Below are positions 17,019 through 28,500 of a stretch of 37,004 bases of DNA, one piece after another (within the stretch, counting starts at the first letter, position 1; every line of letters begins with the position of its first letter). Location of the stretch: positions 1 to 37,004 of the forward strand of contig NZBQ01000022.1 in the NCBI GenBank assembly GCA_002688105.1. Reading direction: 5' to 3'. The position numbers and the translations under genes were made by a program. The notes below the pieces were generated by a model. That model ran no database searches. It was given only the letters and a program-made list of their open reading frames with translations, and was not told the DNA's origin. The stretch is from Dehalococcoidales bacterium (GTDB lineage: Bacteria > Chloroflexota > Dehalococcoidia > Dehalococcoidales > GCA-2688105).

Positions 17019-17102
17019 AATGAAATGGGGTCTCTAGTTTCTTTATGAACCTCGCCCCCTTTAGATTTTTATCAGGTAACCCTATCCCCTTTATCCCCTT
17101 GC

Positions 17103-17290
17103 GGAATAGATAATCCGACCCATATTATACCATTCTTAACTGAGCTAGATGTCAAACCCAAACAGCTCCGAGCGCTGAGGTCATTATTAGAATTGGTTTG
17201 GCAATTGTACGTTATGGTAAAGGTGTTAACTTACACCACGTAGAACAACTATTGAATTCTGCAGGGTATTCTTTAAAGATGAAATATTAG
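17103..17290 (+). pseudogene. Decayed gene 3' end split by an apparent frameshift
   Basis: Frame 1: CGIDNPTHIIPFLTELDVKPKQLRALRSLLELVWQLYV; frame 2: VRYGKGVNLHHVEQLLNSAGYSLKMKY*; together they read like one protein. Confidence 0.35.
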
Positions 17291-17363
17291 AAAATCCTAC
17301 ATTTTTTATCGCTATTCTCTATGCCTAGCCATCAAGTGTGAAATCTGGCGGGCCTTTTTATAT

Positions 17364-17465
17364 GTGGATTCAGCAACGACGAAGTTGATAGAACATGAGC
17401 GGGAAGAGTATAATCACAATCGACCATCAGCACCTAAAGCTAAATTGACTTCAACCCTAACATAA
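17364..17465 (+). pseudogene. Remnant of an IS3/IS481-type transposase C-terminus
   Basis: VDSATTKLIEHEREEYNHNRPSAPKAKLTSTLT*, resembling ...W..EYN..RPHSSLGYRPPAPEAKLT with the HSSLGYRP block missing. Confidence 0.45.
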
Positions 17466-17510
17466 GAAGTGACATCATTTTTAGGGACATGCCAGGGGGA
17501 TGCAAATAAT

Positions 17511-18041
17511 ATGACCGGACAAATCTCCGATACAATTATCTACAAGGGGGAAAACTACGACCTGATTGGTATTAAAGGTGAACTGATTTCACCTAAGAAG
17601 TTTGGAATGAGTACGAAGGTGTATTCTACTGGCTGCTGGCGTGGGTTCTACGCTACCTATGAAATTACTGAAGCAGGACTCCGTCTCCGAACGTTAACAC
17701 TTAGCGAAAAGGATAACAAATACCAGCCAATAAACAATATTCGGCCTGAAAAGGGAACATGGGGTGAAGCAACCTATAACAACTTGGATGTTAATGTCCC
17801 CTTTAGCGGAACAATCCGATTGGCCAAAGATTTTATTTGGGAACTCTATATACATATGGGTTACCAAAAACCAACAGCATTCAAGACAGTCTATGAAATA
17901 ACTCTTGAAGACGGCAGAGTCGTAAAATTACAGGATAAGTCGAAAGAAATGGAGGAGAAACGCGGAGCCTTTAAGAAGGCCTACGAAACAGATGGAAGAA
18001 CTATAGCTGACGCATTCAGCCTCAATATGGAACTAGAATAG
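17511..18041 (+). CDS. Conserved hypothetical protein
   Basis: MTGQISDTIIYKGENYDLIGIKGELISPKKFGMSTKVYSTGCWRGFYATYEI...; ATG 17511 preferred over upstream GTG 17469. Confidence 0.65.
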   Translation: MTGQISDTIIYKGENYDLIGIKGELISPKKFGMSTKVYSTGCWRGFYATYEITEAGLRLRTLTLSEKDNKYQPINNIRPEKGTWGEATYNNLDVNVPFSGTIRLAKDFIWELYIHMGYQKPTAFKTVYEITLEDGRVVKLQDKSKEMEEKRGAFKKAYETDGRTIADAFSLNMELE

Positions 18042-18166
18042 AACAACTAAACCCCCTTTGACCTGCCCCCCAGAAAATAGTCCAGTTATAATATGAGAAA
18101 AACGAACCATTCCGCAACAGGTCCTGTATCAGGGGGAAGTACCGGAGCCGGAAACTGCGCTGTTCG

Positions 18167-18232
18167 TTAGTTCCCCTTCCCCTTGATAAGGGGAAGGGGA
18201 ACTAATTATACAAGGGAGGCTCCGCCTCCCTT
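18167..18232 (-). repeat. Two-hairpin intergenic element, copy B (inverted)
   Basis: Perfect 18-bp stem TTAGTTCCCCTTCCCCTT-gat-AAGGGGAAGGGGAACTAA (18167-18205), plus 9-bp AAGGGAGGC-tcc-GCCTCCCTT (18212-18232). Confidence 0.8.
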
Positions 18233-18335
18233 TGACTTTCCTTTCAAGTGATAGGTTACAAACTTGCCTCTTTAGAGCTACACTGATAGAATTACTAACC
18301 ACAACTATGATAAGCCAGATGCCAGGAAAACTCAT

Positions 18336-18863
18336 ATGAGTGAGACAAGGAGGTTTTCAGGAATGCTTGTCCCTACCATAATAATGGGCGTAATTACCGT
18401 TGTCCTTCTCATTATTGGCTATCAAAAAGGAGAGGGAGAACACATTCTGGGATTAAAATCAGCCGGGAACATACTACTGCAAATTATCCCCTTATTAATT
18501 TTCGCCTTCATAGTAGCTGGCATGATCCAAGTTCTTGTTCCTACTGAAATGATATCCAAGTGGGTAGGCACTGAATCTGGTTTTAGAGGTCTCTTGATTG
18601 GGTCAGCTCTTGGTGGTCTTATGCCAGGCGGTCCCTTTATTAGTTTACCCATTGCTGCCGGACTGTTGCGTACCGGGGCAAGTATCGGCACTATGGTAGC
18701 ATTTATAACAGCCTGGTCATTGTTGGCAGTTAGCCGGTTGCCCTTGGAAACAGGCTTACTGGGTTGGAAGTTCACCGCAATTCGTCTAGCTTGCGTCTTT
18801 TTCTTCCCTCCGATAGCTGGACTAATAGCTAATAGATTCTTTTCAGATGTCAGCGTTACATGA
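18336..18863 (+). CDS. Half-size permease (PF03773/DUF318-like)
   Basis: Four to five hydrophobic segments; ILLQIIPLLIFAFIVAGMIQVLVPTEMISKWVGTESGFRGLLIGSALGGLMPGGPFISLPIAAGLLRTGAS. Confidence 0.78.
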   Translation: MSETRRFSGMLVPTIIMGVITVVLLIIGYQKGEGEHILGLKSAGNILLQIIPLLIFAFIVAGMIQVLVPTEMISKWVGTESGFRGLLIGSALGGLMPGGPFISLPIAAGLLRTGASIGTMVAFITAWSLLAVSRLPLETGLLGWKFTAIRLACVFFFPPIAGLIANRFFSDVSVT

Positions 18864-18983
18864 ACTATACGATTAAGAACCAAAAATGTCCAAAAAAACA
18901 TCCACTGAATAGCTAATTTGCGTCTTTCTGGTTTTATTGACAGAGTTATTATCAGGGACAAGATTCAACAAAAGGAGACAAGA

Positions 18984-19022
18984 ATGCCAAATAAAATAAG
19001 AGGGAGCAGAATCAAGTTATGA
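18984..19022 (+). CDS. 12-codon upstream ORF (MPNKIRGSRIKL) overlapping the start of the zinc-ribbon gene
   Basis: Strong SD aaaggagac; TGA stop overlaps ATG 19019 (ATGA). Confidence 0.3.
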   Translation: MPNKIRGSRIKL

Positions 19023-19237
19023 TATTCAAAGTCAAATGTCCCGAATGTGACGCCGAGAGTGGTTTCTCACTGGTTGAGCCAGACTATGAAGGTCCTTACC
19101 GTTGCTGGAAATGTAGAGGGGCCTTCACCATTGCCATAGAGAATAACGAGCTGAAGTCCTGTGAACCCCTCAGCCAGGAGGAATTCGATAGACAACAAGC
19201 CGCCAAAGACCTGCGAGACAAGTTTAGACGTGGCTAG
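19019..19237 (+). CDS. Small zinc-ribbon protein
   Basis: VKCPECDAESGF...YRCWKCRGAFTI. Confidence 0.7.
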   Translation: MIFKVKCPECDAESGFSLVEPDYEGPYRCWKCRGAFTIAIENNELKSCEPLSQEEFDRQQAAKDLRDKFRRG

Positions 19238-19273
19238 CTAATTAAACCCCATAGTTGGGATAAGGAGTGACCT

Positions 19274-19729
19274 ATGAATGCTGAGAGTATGCTACCTATT
19301 ATTGCCATAGTTCTTTTTATGGTGGTCAATATTTTTCTTAAGCGACGCACCGCAGAGAAGACAGAGATGGGAAAGGCTATCAGCCTGCTGACCGAAATAA
19401 ATCAGAACCTGAAGATTATAGAAGCCTTTGCCTACGACTTACGAGCCAAGAAATTTAAGATAGGCAGTTGGAACAGAAATAAGGCCAAGCTCGATTTTCT
19501 GGACGAGAGGTTACACACTGCCCTAGTCAATACTTTCAGCATGACTGAGGAGTTTAACCGGGAGATAGATGCGGCTAAGAAATACAAGTCATCCAGCTAT
19601 CTAGCCAACATTGAGGTGGATAAGCTAAGAGAGTCACTTACCAGAAGTAAACAGGGGCTTGAGGAATGGTTCGCCGCCAACAAAGATAAAAAGGGGTTGA
19701 TGCCGAAAAGGCGCAGTCTATTTGGCTAG
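19274..19729 (+). CDS. Membrane-anchored hypothetical protein (N-terminal TM, helical)
   Basis: SMLPIIAIVLFMVVNIFL TM, then charged helical region. Confidence 0.6.
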   Translation: MNAESMLPIIAIVLFMVVNIFLKRRTAEKTEMGKAISLLTEINQNLKIIEAFAYDLRAKKFKIGSWNRNKAKLDFLDERLHTALVNTFSMTEEFNREIDAAKKYKSSSYLANIEVDKLRESLTRSKQGLEEWFAANKDKKGLMPKRRSLFG

Positions 19730-19732
19730 TGA

Positions 19733-20389
19733 TTACCGAGCAATTTGCTGGAGGGCTGCCCCCTGCCTGCTGGCGTAAGCTTGCTTTAACCGCTGAAAAT
19801 GTGCCTGAAATGAGGCTGAGTGGATATCTTCGGTAGACATCAGTACGCCGTCTTCCTTCTCACTTACATAGTAGCCACGTCGCAGACCTACCTGAACGAA
19901 GCCATACTTGTTATAGAGACTCTGGGCAGCAGTATTGAAGGCACGCACCTCAAGGGTAATGATGCGGGTATTCAGTCCTGCTGCCAGGTCGATGATGGAT
20001 ATGAGCAGTAGCTCACCTATTCCCTGATGGCGATGAGACTTCCGCACGGCAATATTAATGAGATGAGCTTCATCAGCCATAACCCAGAAGCCAGCAAAAC
20101 CGATAATATATTCTCGACTTGATGGAGACGCTTCCCCACCAAAGAAACGCCCATAGTTAAACAGCCGCCTCGCCCTGGACATCAGCCCGGAGAGACCTCC
20201 CCCTGAGGCAACCTCTACCCCTGACTCCTCAGCCGTTTTTCCAACCTCGCAGGCTACGATATAGTGGGCTAACCGATTCTCTAGCTCACGCTTATAGTTA
20301 GCCGGTGGCCATTGGGTAGGGAAGGCTTCGCGGTCAATCTCAGTGATCTGGGCAATGTCTCCCCTGCCCATCCGACGTATACAAGGCAA
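19733..20389 (-). CDS. rimI: RimI-like ribosomal-protein N-acetyltransferase (GNAT)
   Basis: IRRMGRGDIAQITEIDREAFPTQWP; AHLINIAVRKSHRHQGIGELLL; LEVRAFNTAAQSLYNKYGFVQVGLRRGYY. Confidence 0.88.
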   Translation of the reverse strand: MPCIRRMGRGDIAQITEIDREAFPTQWPPANYKRELENRLAHYIVACEVGKTAEESGVEVASGGGLSGLMSRARRLFNYGRFFGGEASPSSREYIIGFAGFWVMADEAHLINIAVRKSHRHQGIGELLLISIIDLAAGLNTRIITLEVRAFNTAAQSLYNKYGFVQVGLRRGYYVSEKEDGVLMSTEDIHSASFQAHFQRLKQAYASRQGAALQQIAR

Positions 20390-20422
20390 ATCTCTATCCT
20401 CTTAAAGAAGGTATGTTATGCT

Positions 20423-21406
20423 TCACCACAGGGTTGGCTGAGGAGGTTTTTCCTTATTATAGGGCAGACCGAGGTGTTGATATGCCAGCTGAGTGGCTAA
20501 TCTGCCGCGGGGGGTTCGTTCCAAGAAGCCCAATTGCAGAAGATAAGGCTCGTAGACATCCATAATAGTATCTGCCTCCTCGCTGATGGAGGCAGCAATC
20601 GTATCCAGGCCTACCGGACCGCCATTAAACTTGTCAATGATAGTATGTAATACCTTGTGGTCTACCCCATCCAGACCTATATGGTCGACTTCAAGCTTGG
20701 ACAGTGCCTCCGTGGCTACCGATTCGGTAGCTATGCCATCCGCCATTACCTGAGCATAATCTCTGACACGCTTGAGCAATCGGTTAGCCACGCGGGGAGT
20801 GCCTCTAGCCCGACGAGCTATTTCCTTCAGTCCTCCAGCCTCCGCTTTTATCTGAAGAATGCGGGCTGAGCGCTTGAGAATGGTTTCTATAGACGCCTGG
20901 TCATAGAAATCCAGGCGATATACAGCGCCAAATCGGTCTCGGAGAGGCGGGCTCAACAGGGCAAAGCGGGTGGTAGCACCAATGAGAGTGAAAGCGGGCA
21001 GCTTTAGTCTCAGGCTTTTGGCACCAGGGCCCTTACCGATGATAATGTCCAGGGCAAAGTCTTCCATAGCCGGGTATAATACCTCCTCTACCGCCCGATT
21101 CAAGCGGTGGATTTCATCAATAAAGAGCGCATCATGGCTACGGAGATTGGTTAAGATAGCGGCCAGGTCCCCGATGCGTTCTATCGCCGGACCTGAGGAA
21201 GGCCTGAGGTTAACCCCCATTTCAGCAGCTATGATATAAGCCAGGGTAGTCTTGCCCAGTCCGGGCGGACCGTAGAGCAGAATATGGTCTAGCGCTTCAT
21301 CCCTGCCTTTAGCCGCGGTGATAGCTATCTTCAAATTGTCCTTAATCTTAGACTGCCCAATAAAATCCTCAAGGTTCCGGGGTCGAAGGCTTGTTTCAAG
21401 TGGCAT
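20423..21406 (-). CDS. ruvB: Holliday junction branch migration DNA helicase RuvB
   Basis: [78 protein letters not shown]. Confidence 0.97.
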   Translation of the reverse strand: MPLETSLRPRNLEDFIGQSKIKDNLKIAITAAKGRDEALDHILLYGPPGLGKTTLAYIIAAEMGVNLRPSSGPAIERIGDLAAILTNLRSHDALFIDEIHRLNRAVEEVLYPAMEDFALDIIIGKGPGAKSLRLKLPAFTLIGATTRFALLSPPLRDRFGAVYRLDFYDQASIETILKRSARILQIKAEAGGLKEIARRARGTPRVANRLLKRVRDYAQVMADGIATESVATEALSKLEVDHIGLDGVDHKVLHTIIDKFNGGPVGLDTIAASISEEADTIMDVYEPYLLQLGFLERTPRGRLATQLAYQHLGLPYNKEKPPQPTLW

Positions 21407-21523
21407 ATCCTCAACGCTGGGTTTACCCGATATAATGCGCTCTATTTTAACCTCACCCCCCTCAATAAACCACCTTATTATATCACATCCGCACCTGAGC
21501 TATGATAACTCGACAATAAAATA

Positions 21524-21552
21524 GAGCCGCCCCGATTAAGGTAAGACGGCTC
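21524..21552 (-). terminator. Putative intrinsic terminator of rpoBC
   Basis: Inverted repeat GAGCCG...CGGCTC, followed on the minus strand by TATTTTATT, about 30 nt past the rpoC stop. Confidence 0.55.
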
Positions 21553-21580
21553 CACTTATTAACCATAATGCCAAGACAGC

Positions 21581-24500
21581 CTAGATAGCTAGTATCTCTG
21601 TGTCCTCCCCATCTTCTTTATCTTCTTTACTGACTTCTTCACTACCTTCCTCAATAGCTAATAACTCCGGCACCTCTAACTCTTCCGGGGCCTCTTCAGC
21701 AACCGATTGACCAGCCGGAATCAGTCTGCCAATGATTACATTTTCCTTAAGCCCCGTTAGCCTATCTATCTTGCCGGAAACTGCGGCTTCGGTAAGCACC
21801 CTAGTGGTCTCCTGGAAAGAAGCTGCTGCCAGCCAGCTATCGGTACTTAGCGAGGCTCTGGTTACACCCATTAACACCGTATGGGCAGTAGCTGGCTCAC
21901 CTCCTTCAGCCAGCACCTTGGCATTAATATCCTCATAATGGAATCTATCTATCAACTCCCCGGGCACTAGGTCAGTATCACCCGAGGAATCAATACGCAC
22001 CTTGGACAGCATCTGATGGACGATAACTTCAATATGCTTATCGTTTATACTCACCCCCTGGGAGCGATATACCTTTTGCACTTCTTCCACCAAGTGCCGC
22101 TGGACTACCTCCCTACCTAGAATATGCAGTATATCCTGTGGGTTAATAGTGCCATCCGTAAGTTGCTGTCCGGCTTTTACCTGGTCTCTGTCTTGAACAC
22201 GAATATGAGTGGCCGCCGGAACAACATACTCCCGCTCCTCTTCCTCCTCATATATGATAGACAACCGTCCATCTTCAATAACTACCTTACCCGTCACACG
22301 AGCCAGAATAGGTTGAGTTTCAGTAGTCAGGGCGGCTGATTTTGATTTTGATTTAGGTTTAGCCTCAGGGGCTGGGCCGGCTAGCACGATTCCTATATCC
22401 ACCTGCTGACCATTGTCCACCAGAACCTGCCAGCCAGAGGGCAGGGAATATTCATCCTGGAATGCCTCAGAACTGGTAACCTTAATTATCTTCCTATCCT
22501 CACTGTGAATTACCTCAGCCATTCCGTCTATCTCGGAGAGAATAGCTTGAGCTTTAGGGATTCTTACCTCAAAGAGTTCCTCTACCCTGGGCAGACCGCT
22601 GGTGATATCGAGTTCTACCACGCCGCCAGTGTGAAAGGTGCGCAGGGTTAGCTGGGTGCCAGGCTCACCAATGCTCTGAGCGGCAATTATGCCTACTGCC
22701 GTGTTGAGGTCAACCAGATGCCCGCGGGCGAGGTCCCTACCGTAGCATCGCTGACAGGCACCCTGCTTAGACAGACAGATAAGAGGTGACCTGACATGAA
22801 CCTTTTCTATCCCAGCCACCATAATTTCACTTGCTTTCTGTTCATCAATTTCCTCATTCCGGTCAACAATGGTGTCTCCAGTTTGGGAGTTAACCACTTT
22901 GCTGGCCGCCAGCCGACCCGTCATTCGCTCAGCCAGCGATGGTAGTAGCCCCTTTTCCTGTGGTTCAGATACCCATAAACCATCGGTAGTGCCACAATCC
23001 TCCTGAAGAGTGATAACATCCTGGGCAATATCAATAAGTCGCCTGGTGAGATAGCCGCTGCCTGACGTTCTTAAGGCAGTATCGGCTAGCCCCTTACGAG
23101 CGCCATGAGTAGAGATAAAGTATTCCAGAACGCTAAGCCCTTCACGGAGGCTCGCCTTAATCGGCAGGTCAATTATTTTGCCGGAGGGATTAGTCATCAA
23201 TCCCCGCATCCCCGCCATCTGCCTAATCTGGGAAATATTACCCTTTGCCCCTGATGTCGCCATCACATAGATACCACCGTAGCGGTCAAGAGACTTAGAG
23301 ATGGTATCAGTAATCCTATCAGTAGTTTCCATCCACGCTTCTATAACGCCATTATACCTTTCATCCTCAGTAATTAAGCCTCGGTGATACTGATCTTCAA
23401 CGAGGGTAGCCTTTTCCTCAGTCTCTTTTATCAGCTCTGGTTTACTCTGAGGAACTTCAATATCGCTCATGGCAACGGTAATCCCTGATTTAGTGGCGTA
23501 GTAGAAGCCCAGCTTCTTGATATTGTCCAGTACCACTGCCATATCATCATTGCTTAGTATCTTATAGCAGTCGGTTACTATCTGCTTCAAGCTTGACTTA
23601 TCAATTGCTTTGTTGTAGAAGTCTAGCTCTCGAGGCAAAGCCTCATTAAAGATGATACGGCCCACGCTGGTCTTAATCCTTTGCCCGTCTTTTTCCTGAT
23701 CCCTGACCTCAATCTCAACCCTAAGGTCAACAACGCCAAGGTCATGAGCAAGCTTCGCATCCTCAAAGCTACCAAATATCCTGCCTTCCCCTTTGCCCCC
23801 GGGCCTGATATCAGTCAGGTAATAGCAGCCGAGAACCATATCCAGGGTTGGGGTTACTACTGGCTCACCACAGCTTGGCAGCAGCATATTGCGCGTGCTG
23901 AGTATCATTTCCCTGGCCTCCTTAACCGCCGCCTTGGACAGAGGAATATGAACTGCCATCTGGTCACCATCAAAATCAGCATTGAAAGCAACACATACCA
24001 GGGGGTGAATCTGGATGGCACTACCATCAATGAGCACTGGCTCAAAAGCCTGAATGCTCAGTCGGTGCAGGGTGGGAGCCCGGTTGAGTAATACCGGCCG
24101 CTCATGAATAACTTCCTCCAGTACATCATATACCTCTGGTTTAGCCCTTTCCACCAGTCGTCGGGCATTCTTAATGTTATAGGCAAGGCCTTGCTCCATC
24201 AGCCGACGCATAACAAAGGGTTTGAATAGCTCCAGAGCCATCCGTCTGGGCAAACCACACTGATAAAGCTTGAGCTCCGGGCCAACCACAATGACCGAGC
24301 GTCCGCTATAGTCAACTCGCTTACCTAACAGATTTTGACGAAAGCGCCCCTGTTTACCCCTGAGCATGTCAGAAAGCGACTTCAACTTATGATTACCATT
24401 AACCGAGACGGCTCGTCCCCTCCTACCATTATCAATGAGGGAATCGACCGCCTCCTGGAGCATCCGCTTCTCATTGCGAATGATTATTTCTGGAGCCTCT

Positions 24501-25516
24501 ATCTCCAGCAAGTGGCGTAATCGGTTATTACGGTTAATAACCCGCCGATACAGGTCATTGAGGTCGCTAGTGGCGAATCTACCTCCGTCCAACTGAACCA
24601 TCGGTCGAAGGTCAGGAGGTAGAACCGGCAACACAGTTAACATCATCCACTCCGATTTATTGCCACTGCGGCGAAAAGCTTCCACTACCTGTAGTTGCTT
24701 GCTTGCCTTCCTACGACGTTGACCTGAAGTGGAACGGGTTTCCTGAAGTAACTGGTTACGCATTTCACCGAGGTTAATCCCCTTAAGAACCTGGATAATA
24801 GCTTCGGATCCCATCCTCGCCTCAAACACCTGGTCATATTTCTGTTTGCGCTCCCGATAATGATTCTCAGTAAGTAGGGCGCATTCCCTGAGGTCCTTTA
24901 GTTGTTCCACATCGGCGGCAAGCTGCTCTTCCAACTGCGCCCTTTCCTCAGCAAAATTTCGCCGAAGCTGGTTTACTTCCTCTACCGTGGCTGCCTCCAT
25001 TTCGTCGATTCTGGCCTCAAGTGTGACTTGGCGCTCAGCTATTGCCTGAGAGCAGTTTCCCTCAAGCTGTTCCACCGCTTCCTGGCGTGCCTTCTCATCT
25101 ATGGAGGTAATGAGATAATGGGAAAAGTATAGAACACGCTCCAGGCTTCGTGGGGATAGGTCAAGAAGCAGCCCTACCCGGCTAGGCGTCCCCTTAGCGA
25201 ACCAGATATGACTCACCGGGCATGCCAGTTCAATATGTCCCATCCGCTCTCGACGCACCTTGGCTCTGGCCACCTCAACGCCACACTTATCACAAATAAC
25301 TCCCTTATAGCGTATCCTTTTATACTTACCACAAGCACATTCGAAGTCCTTAGTTGGACCAAAGATCCGCTCGCAGAAAAGCCCGTCCCTTTCTGGCTTC
25401 AGAGTACGATAGTTAATAGTCTCCGGCTTGGTTACCTCACCGTACGACCAGCTCCTAATCTGCTCCGGTGAAGCTAGTGAGATACGAACAGCATCAAAAT
25501 CATTAACCTCAAACAT
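21581..25516 (-). CDS. rpoC: DNA-directed RNA polymerase subunit beta'
   Basis: [24 protein letters not shown]...[32 protein letters not shown]. Confidence 0.98.
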   Translation of the reverse strand: MFEVNDFDAVRISLASPEQIRSWSYGEVTKPETINYRTLKPERDGLFCERIFGPTKDFECACGKYKRIRYKGVICDKCGVEVARAKVRRERMGHIELACPVSHIWFAKGTPSRVGLLLDLSPRSLERVLYFSHYLITSIDEKARQEAVEQLEGNCSQAIAERQVTLEARIDEMEAATVEEVNQLRRNFAEERAQLEEQLAADVEQLKDLRECALLTENHYRERKQKYDQVFEARMGSEAIIQVLKGINLGEMRNQLLQETRSTSGQRRRKASKQLQVVEAFRRSGNKSEWMMLTVLPVLPPDLRPMVQLDGGRFATSDLNDLYRRVINRNNRLRHLLEIEAPEIIIRNEKRMLQEAVDSLIDNGRRGRAVSVNGNHKLKSLSDMLRGKQGRFRQNLLGKRVDYSGRSVIVVGPELKLYQCGLPRRMALELFKPFVMRRLMEQGLAYNIKNARRLVERAKPEVYDVLEEVIHERPVLLNRAPTLHRLSIQAFEPVLIDGSAIQIHPLVCVAFNADFDGDQMAVHIPLSKAAVKEAREMILSTRNMLLPSCGEPVVTPTLDMVLGCYYLTDIRPGGKGEGRIFGSFEDAKLAHDLGVVDLRVEIEVRDQEKDGQRIKTSVGRIIFNEALPRELDFYNKAIDKSSLKQIVTDCYKILSNDDMAVVLDNIKKLGFYYATKSGITVAMSDIEVPQSKPELIKETEEKATLVEDQYHRGLITEDERYNGVIEAWMETTDRITDTISKSLDRYGGIYVMATSGAKGNISQIRQMAGMRGLMTNPSGKIIDLPIKASLREGLSVLEYFISTHGARKGLADTALRTSGSGYLTRRLIDIAQDVITLQEDCGTTDGLWVSEPQEKGLLPSLAERMTGRLAASKVVNSQTGDTIVDRNEEIDEQKASEIMVAGIEKVHVRSPLICLSKQGACQRCYGRDLARGHLVDLNTAVGIIAAQSIGEPGTQLTLRTFHTGGVVELDITSGLPRVEELFEVRIPKAQAILSEIDGMAEVIHSEDRKIIKVTSSEAFQDEYSLPSGWQVLVDNGQQVDIGIVLAGPAPEAKPKSKSKSAALTTETQPILARVTGKVVIEDGRLSIIYEEEEEREYVVPAATHIRVQDRDQVKAGQQLTDGTINPQDILHILGREVVQRHLVEEVQKVYRSQGVSINDKHIEVIVHQMLSKVRIDSSGDTDLVPGELIDRFHYEDINAKVLAEGGEPATAHTVLMGVTRASLSTDSWLAAASFQETTRVLTEAAVSGKIDRLTGLKENVIIGRLIPAGQSVAEEAPEELEVPELLAIEEGSEEVSKEDKEDGEDTEILAI

Positions 25517-28500
25517 TTTCTTCCCTTACCTCCCCTAAAGTCTGGTCTTCACTAATCTCACCCTCCGGCTCCGGTTTAGAGACCTCCCCACTTTCTTCAA
25601 TGGGCGTCGCCTTGTCTTCGGTCACCTCAATTAAAGCCTGACCTTCTCCAATCTCACCCTCCGGCTCCGGTTTAGAAACTTCCCCACTGCCTTCAACAGG
25701 AGCTGCCCTTTCCTCTTCATTAATCACCTCAACGGCAAGACCTAAGCTTTGCAATTCCTTAACCAGTACCCTGAATGATTCCGGCACTCCGGGTTGGAGA
25801 ATATCCTCATTCTTAACTATAGCCTCATAGGTTTTGGCTCGACCGGTCACATCATCTGACTTGATAGTCAGAATTTCCTGAAGGTTGTGAGCGGCGCCAT
25901 AAGCCTCAAGCGTCCATACCTCCATCTCACCAAAGCGTTGACCACCGAATTGAGCCTTGCCACCCAGAGGCTGTTGCGTAATTAAGGAGTATGGTCCAGT
26001 AGAGCGGGCGTGAACCTTATCCTCAACCAGGTGAATTAACTTCATCATATAGATGTTGCCCACCGTTACCGGCTGGCTAAATGACTCACCACTACATCCG
26101 TCAATAAGTGTAACCTTGCCCATAATAGGTGGTGAGAGATCCTTCTCCGTCTTTACCTTAGCTACAACCTGTTCCAACTCTTCCCGGTTCAGGTCTCGAC
26201 CGGCTATACCCAGCTCCTCGAGCCATAGTCGCAGGCAAACCTCTTTTGCCTCTCCGGGATAATCATCGCTAAACACTCTATCATTGTCAAAGCCCTGATT
26301 CTCAAGCCATACCTTAACCAGCTCCAGTTGCCCGGTGGGATCCCCATCACCAGACTCAAGATTTACCGCTCCTGCCTTTTGAGCCAACCAGGCTCTGGCT
26401 AAGGAATCCTCAATAGCAATATCGTCGTAACCACCAAAGACGGGGGTAAGCGCCTTGAAGCCTAACATCTGAGCCGCCCAACCCAGATGTGTTTCCAGAA
26501 CCTGCCCAATATTCATCCGTGATGGGACACCTATAGGATTAAGGATAATATCTACCGGGGTGCCATCAGGAAGGAAAGGCATATCCTCAGCCGGGGCTAC
26601 GATGGAAATGACCCCTTTATTGCCGTGTCGTCCCGCTAGCTTATCCCCTACCGAAATCTTGCGCTTCTGGGCAACCCAGACCTGCACCCATTGGTTAACC
26701 CCAGCAGGTAGCTCATCACCAGAGAAAACCTTAACATTAATCACCTTGCCCCACTCACCGTGAGGCACTCGTAGAGAGGTATCTTTCACCTCCCGGGCTT
26801 TCTCACCAAAAATAGCCCGCAGTAGTTTCTCCTCAGCCGATAGCTCAGTCTCCCCCCTTGGAGTGATTTTACCGACGAGTATATCGTCCGGATTTACCGT
26901 AGCGCCAATCCGAATAATGCCATACTCATCAAGCTCACGCAGATTTTCTTCGCCCACATTGGGTATATCCCTAGTGATTTCTTCAGTCCCTAACTTGGTA
27001 TCTCGTGCCTCTACCTCATATTTCGAAATATGAATGGAAGTAAACCTATCACGCTCGGCCAGACGACTGCTAACGATAATAGCATCCTCAAAGTTATAAC
27101 CTTTCCAACTCATAAAGGCACAAAGCATATTTTGCCCCAGCGCCAGTTCTCCCTGCTCAGTAGCTGAACTATCAACTAGAACCTGTCCCGACTCTACTCG
27201 GTCACCCTTGTTTACTATGGGACGCTGGTTAATGCAAGTCCCTTGGTTAGTGCGCACAAACTTCATTAGCTGGTATGTGTCCTTATTGCCATCATCCCTA
27301 ATAACCTCAATTTGTGAACTGTCAACCGAGGTTACCGCTCCAGCCTTCTGGGCGAAGAGCACCTGTCCGCTATATTTGGCGGTCTCCATTTCCATACCGG
27401 TAGCTACCAGAGGTGCTTCAGGGCGAAGCAACGGCCCCGCCTGCCGCTGCATATTAGCCCCCATAAGAGCACGATTAGCATCGTTATGCTCCAGGAAGGG
27501 TATCAGTGATGTGGCGACACTGACTATCTGTTTGGGTGATACATCCATAAAATCAATACTATCGGGCACTTCCCTCAGGTAACGGTCACCCAATCTGGCT
27601 TCAACCTTTTCATCAACGAACTGATTATTTTGGTCAAGCTTGACGTTAGCCTGAGCAATGGTAAATTTATCCTCTTTATCAGCCGATAGGTAAACGACAT
27701 CATCAGAGACAAAAGGCACCACTTTTACAGTTGTAGAAGACAGGCGATGTAGCTTGGCAGCTAGCTGAGGAGTAATAGTCACCCCAGCTTCTACCACGGT
27801 GTTACCACTTTTATTAAGCACCGCTTCCCGGGTTATCTTACCCACCAACCCTTCATGGGTATTACTCACCTCGGAGGTAACCCGGCGGTATGGTGTTTCA
27901 ATAAAACCATACTGATTAACCACGCCATATGTAGCCAGAGAACCAATCAGACCGATGTTAGGTCCCTCTGGTGTCTCAATGGGGCAGATTCTACCGTAGT
28001 GAGAGAAGTGGACATCCCGAACCTCAAAGCCAGCGCGTTCGCGAGATAGACCTCCCGGACCCATAGCTGATAGACGACGCTTATGAGTTAGTTCTGCCAA
28101 GGGATTAGTTTGGTCCATAAACTGTGATAGCTGTGAGCCGCCAAAGAATTCCCTGATAGCGGCCACTACGGGGCGAGTGTTAACCAGAGCCGCAGCTGTA
28201 ACTGCCTCCGTGCTGATAATGTTCATCCGCTCCTTAGCTACCCGCTCCAAGCGAGCCAAACCAACACGAAACTGGATTTGAACCAGTTCACCAACAGTAC
28301 GCACCCGTCGATTGCCTAGGTGGTCAATATCATCGGGGGTGTCACTGCCATTATTAATCATAATGAGGCGCCTGGTTATCTCTACAATGTCTTCCTTGTC
28401 TAGAGCTCGTATCTTTTTCGTATCATCAAGTCCCAATCGCTTATCAAGCTTATAGCGACCTACCTTGCCAAGGTCATAATGGGCGGGATTAAAGAACAGA

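Noticed and set aside
18422-18961. Minus-strand 179-aa ORF
   Set aside because: Antisense to the clearly membrane-protein-like permease; no family resemblance
19019-19237. Zinc-ribbon protein as the Trm112 partner of the Trm9-like enzyme
   Set aside because: CPEC/CWKC spacing and the rest of the sequence do not resemble Trm112
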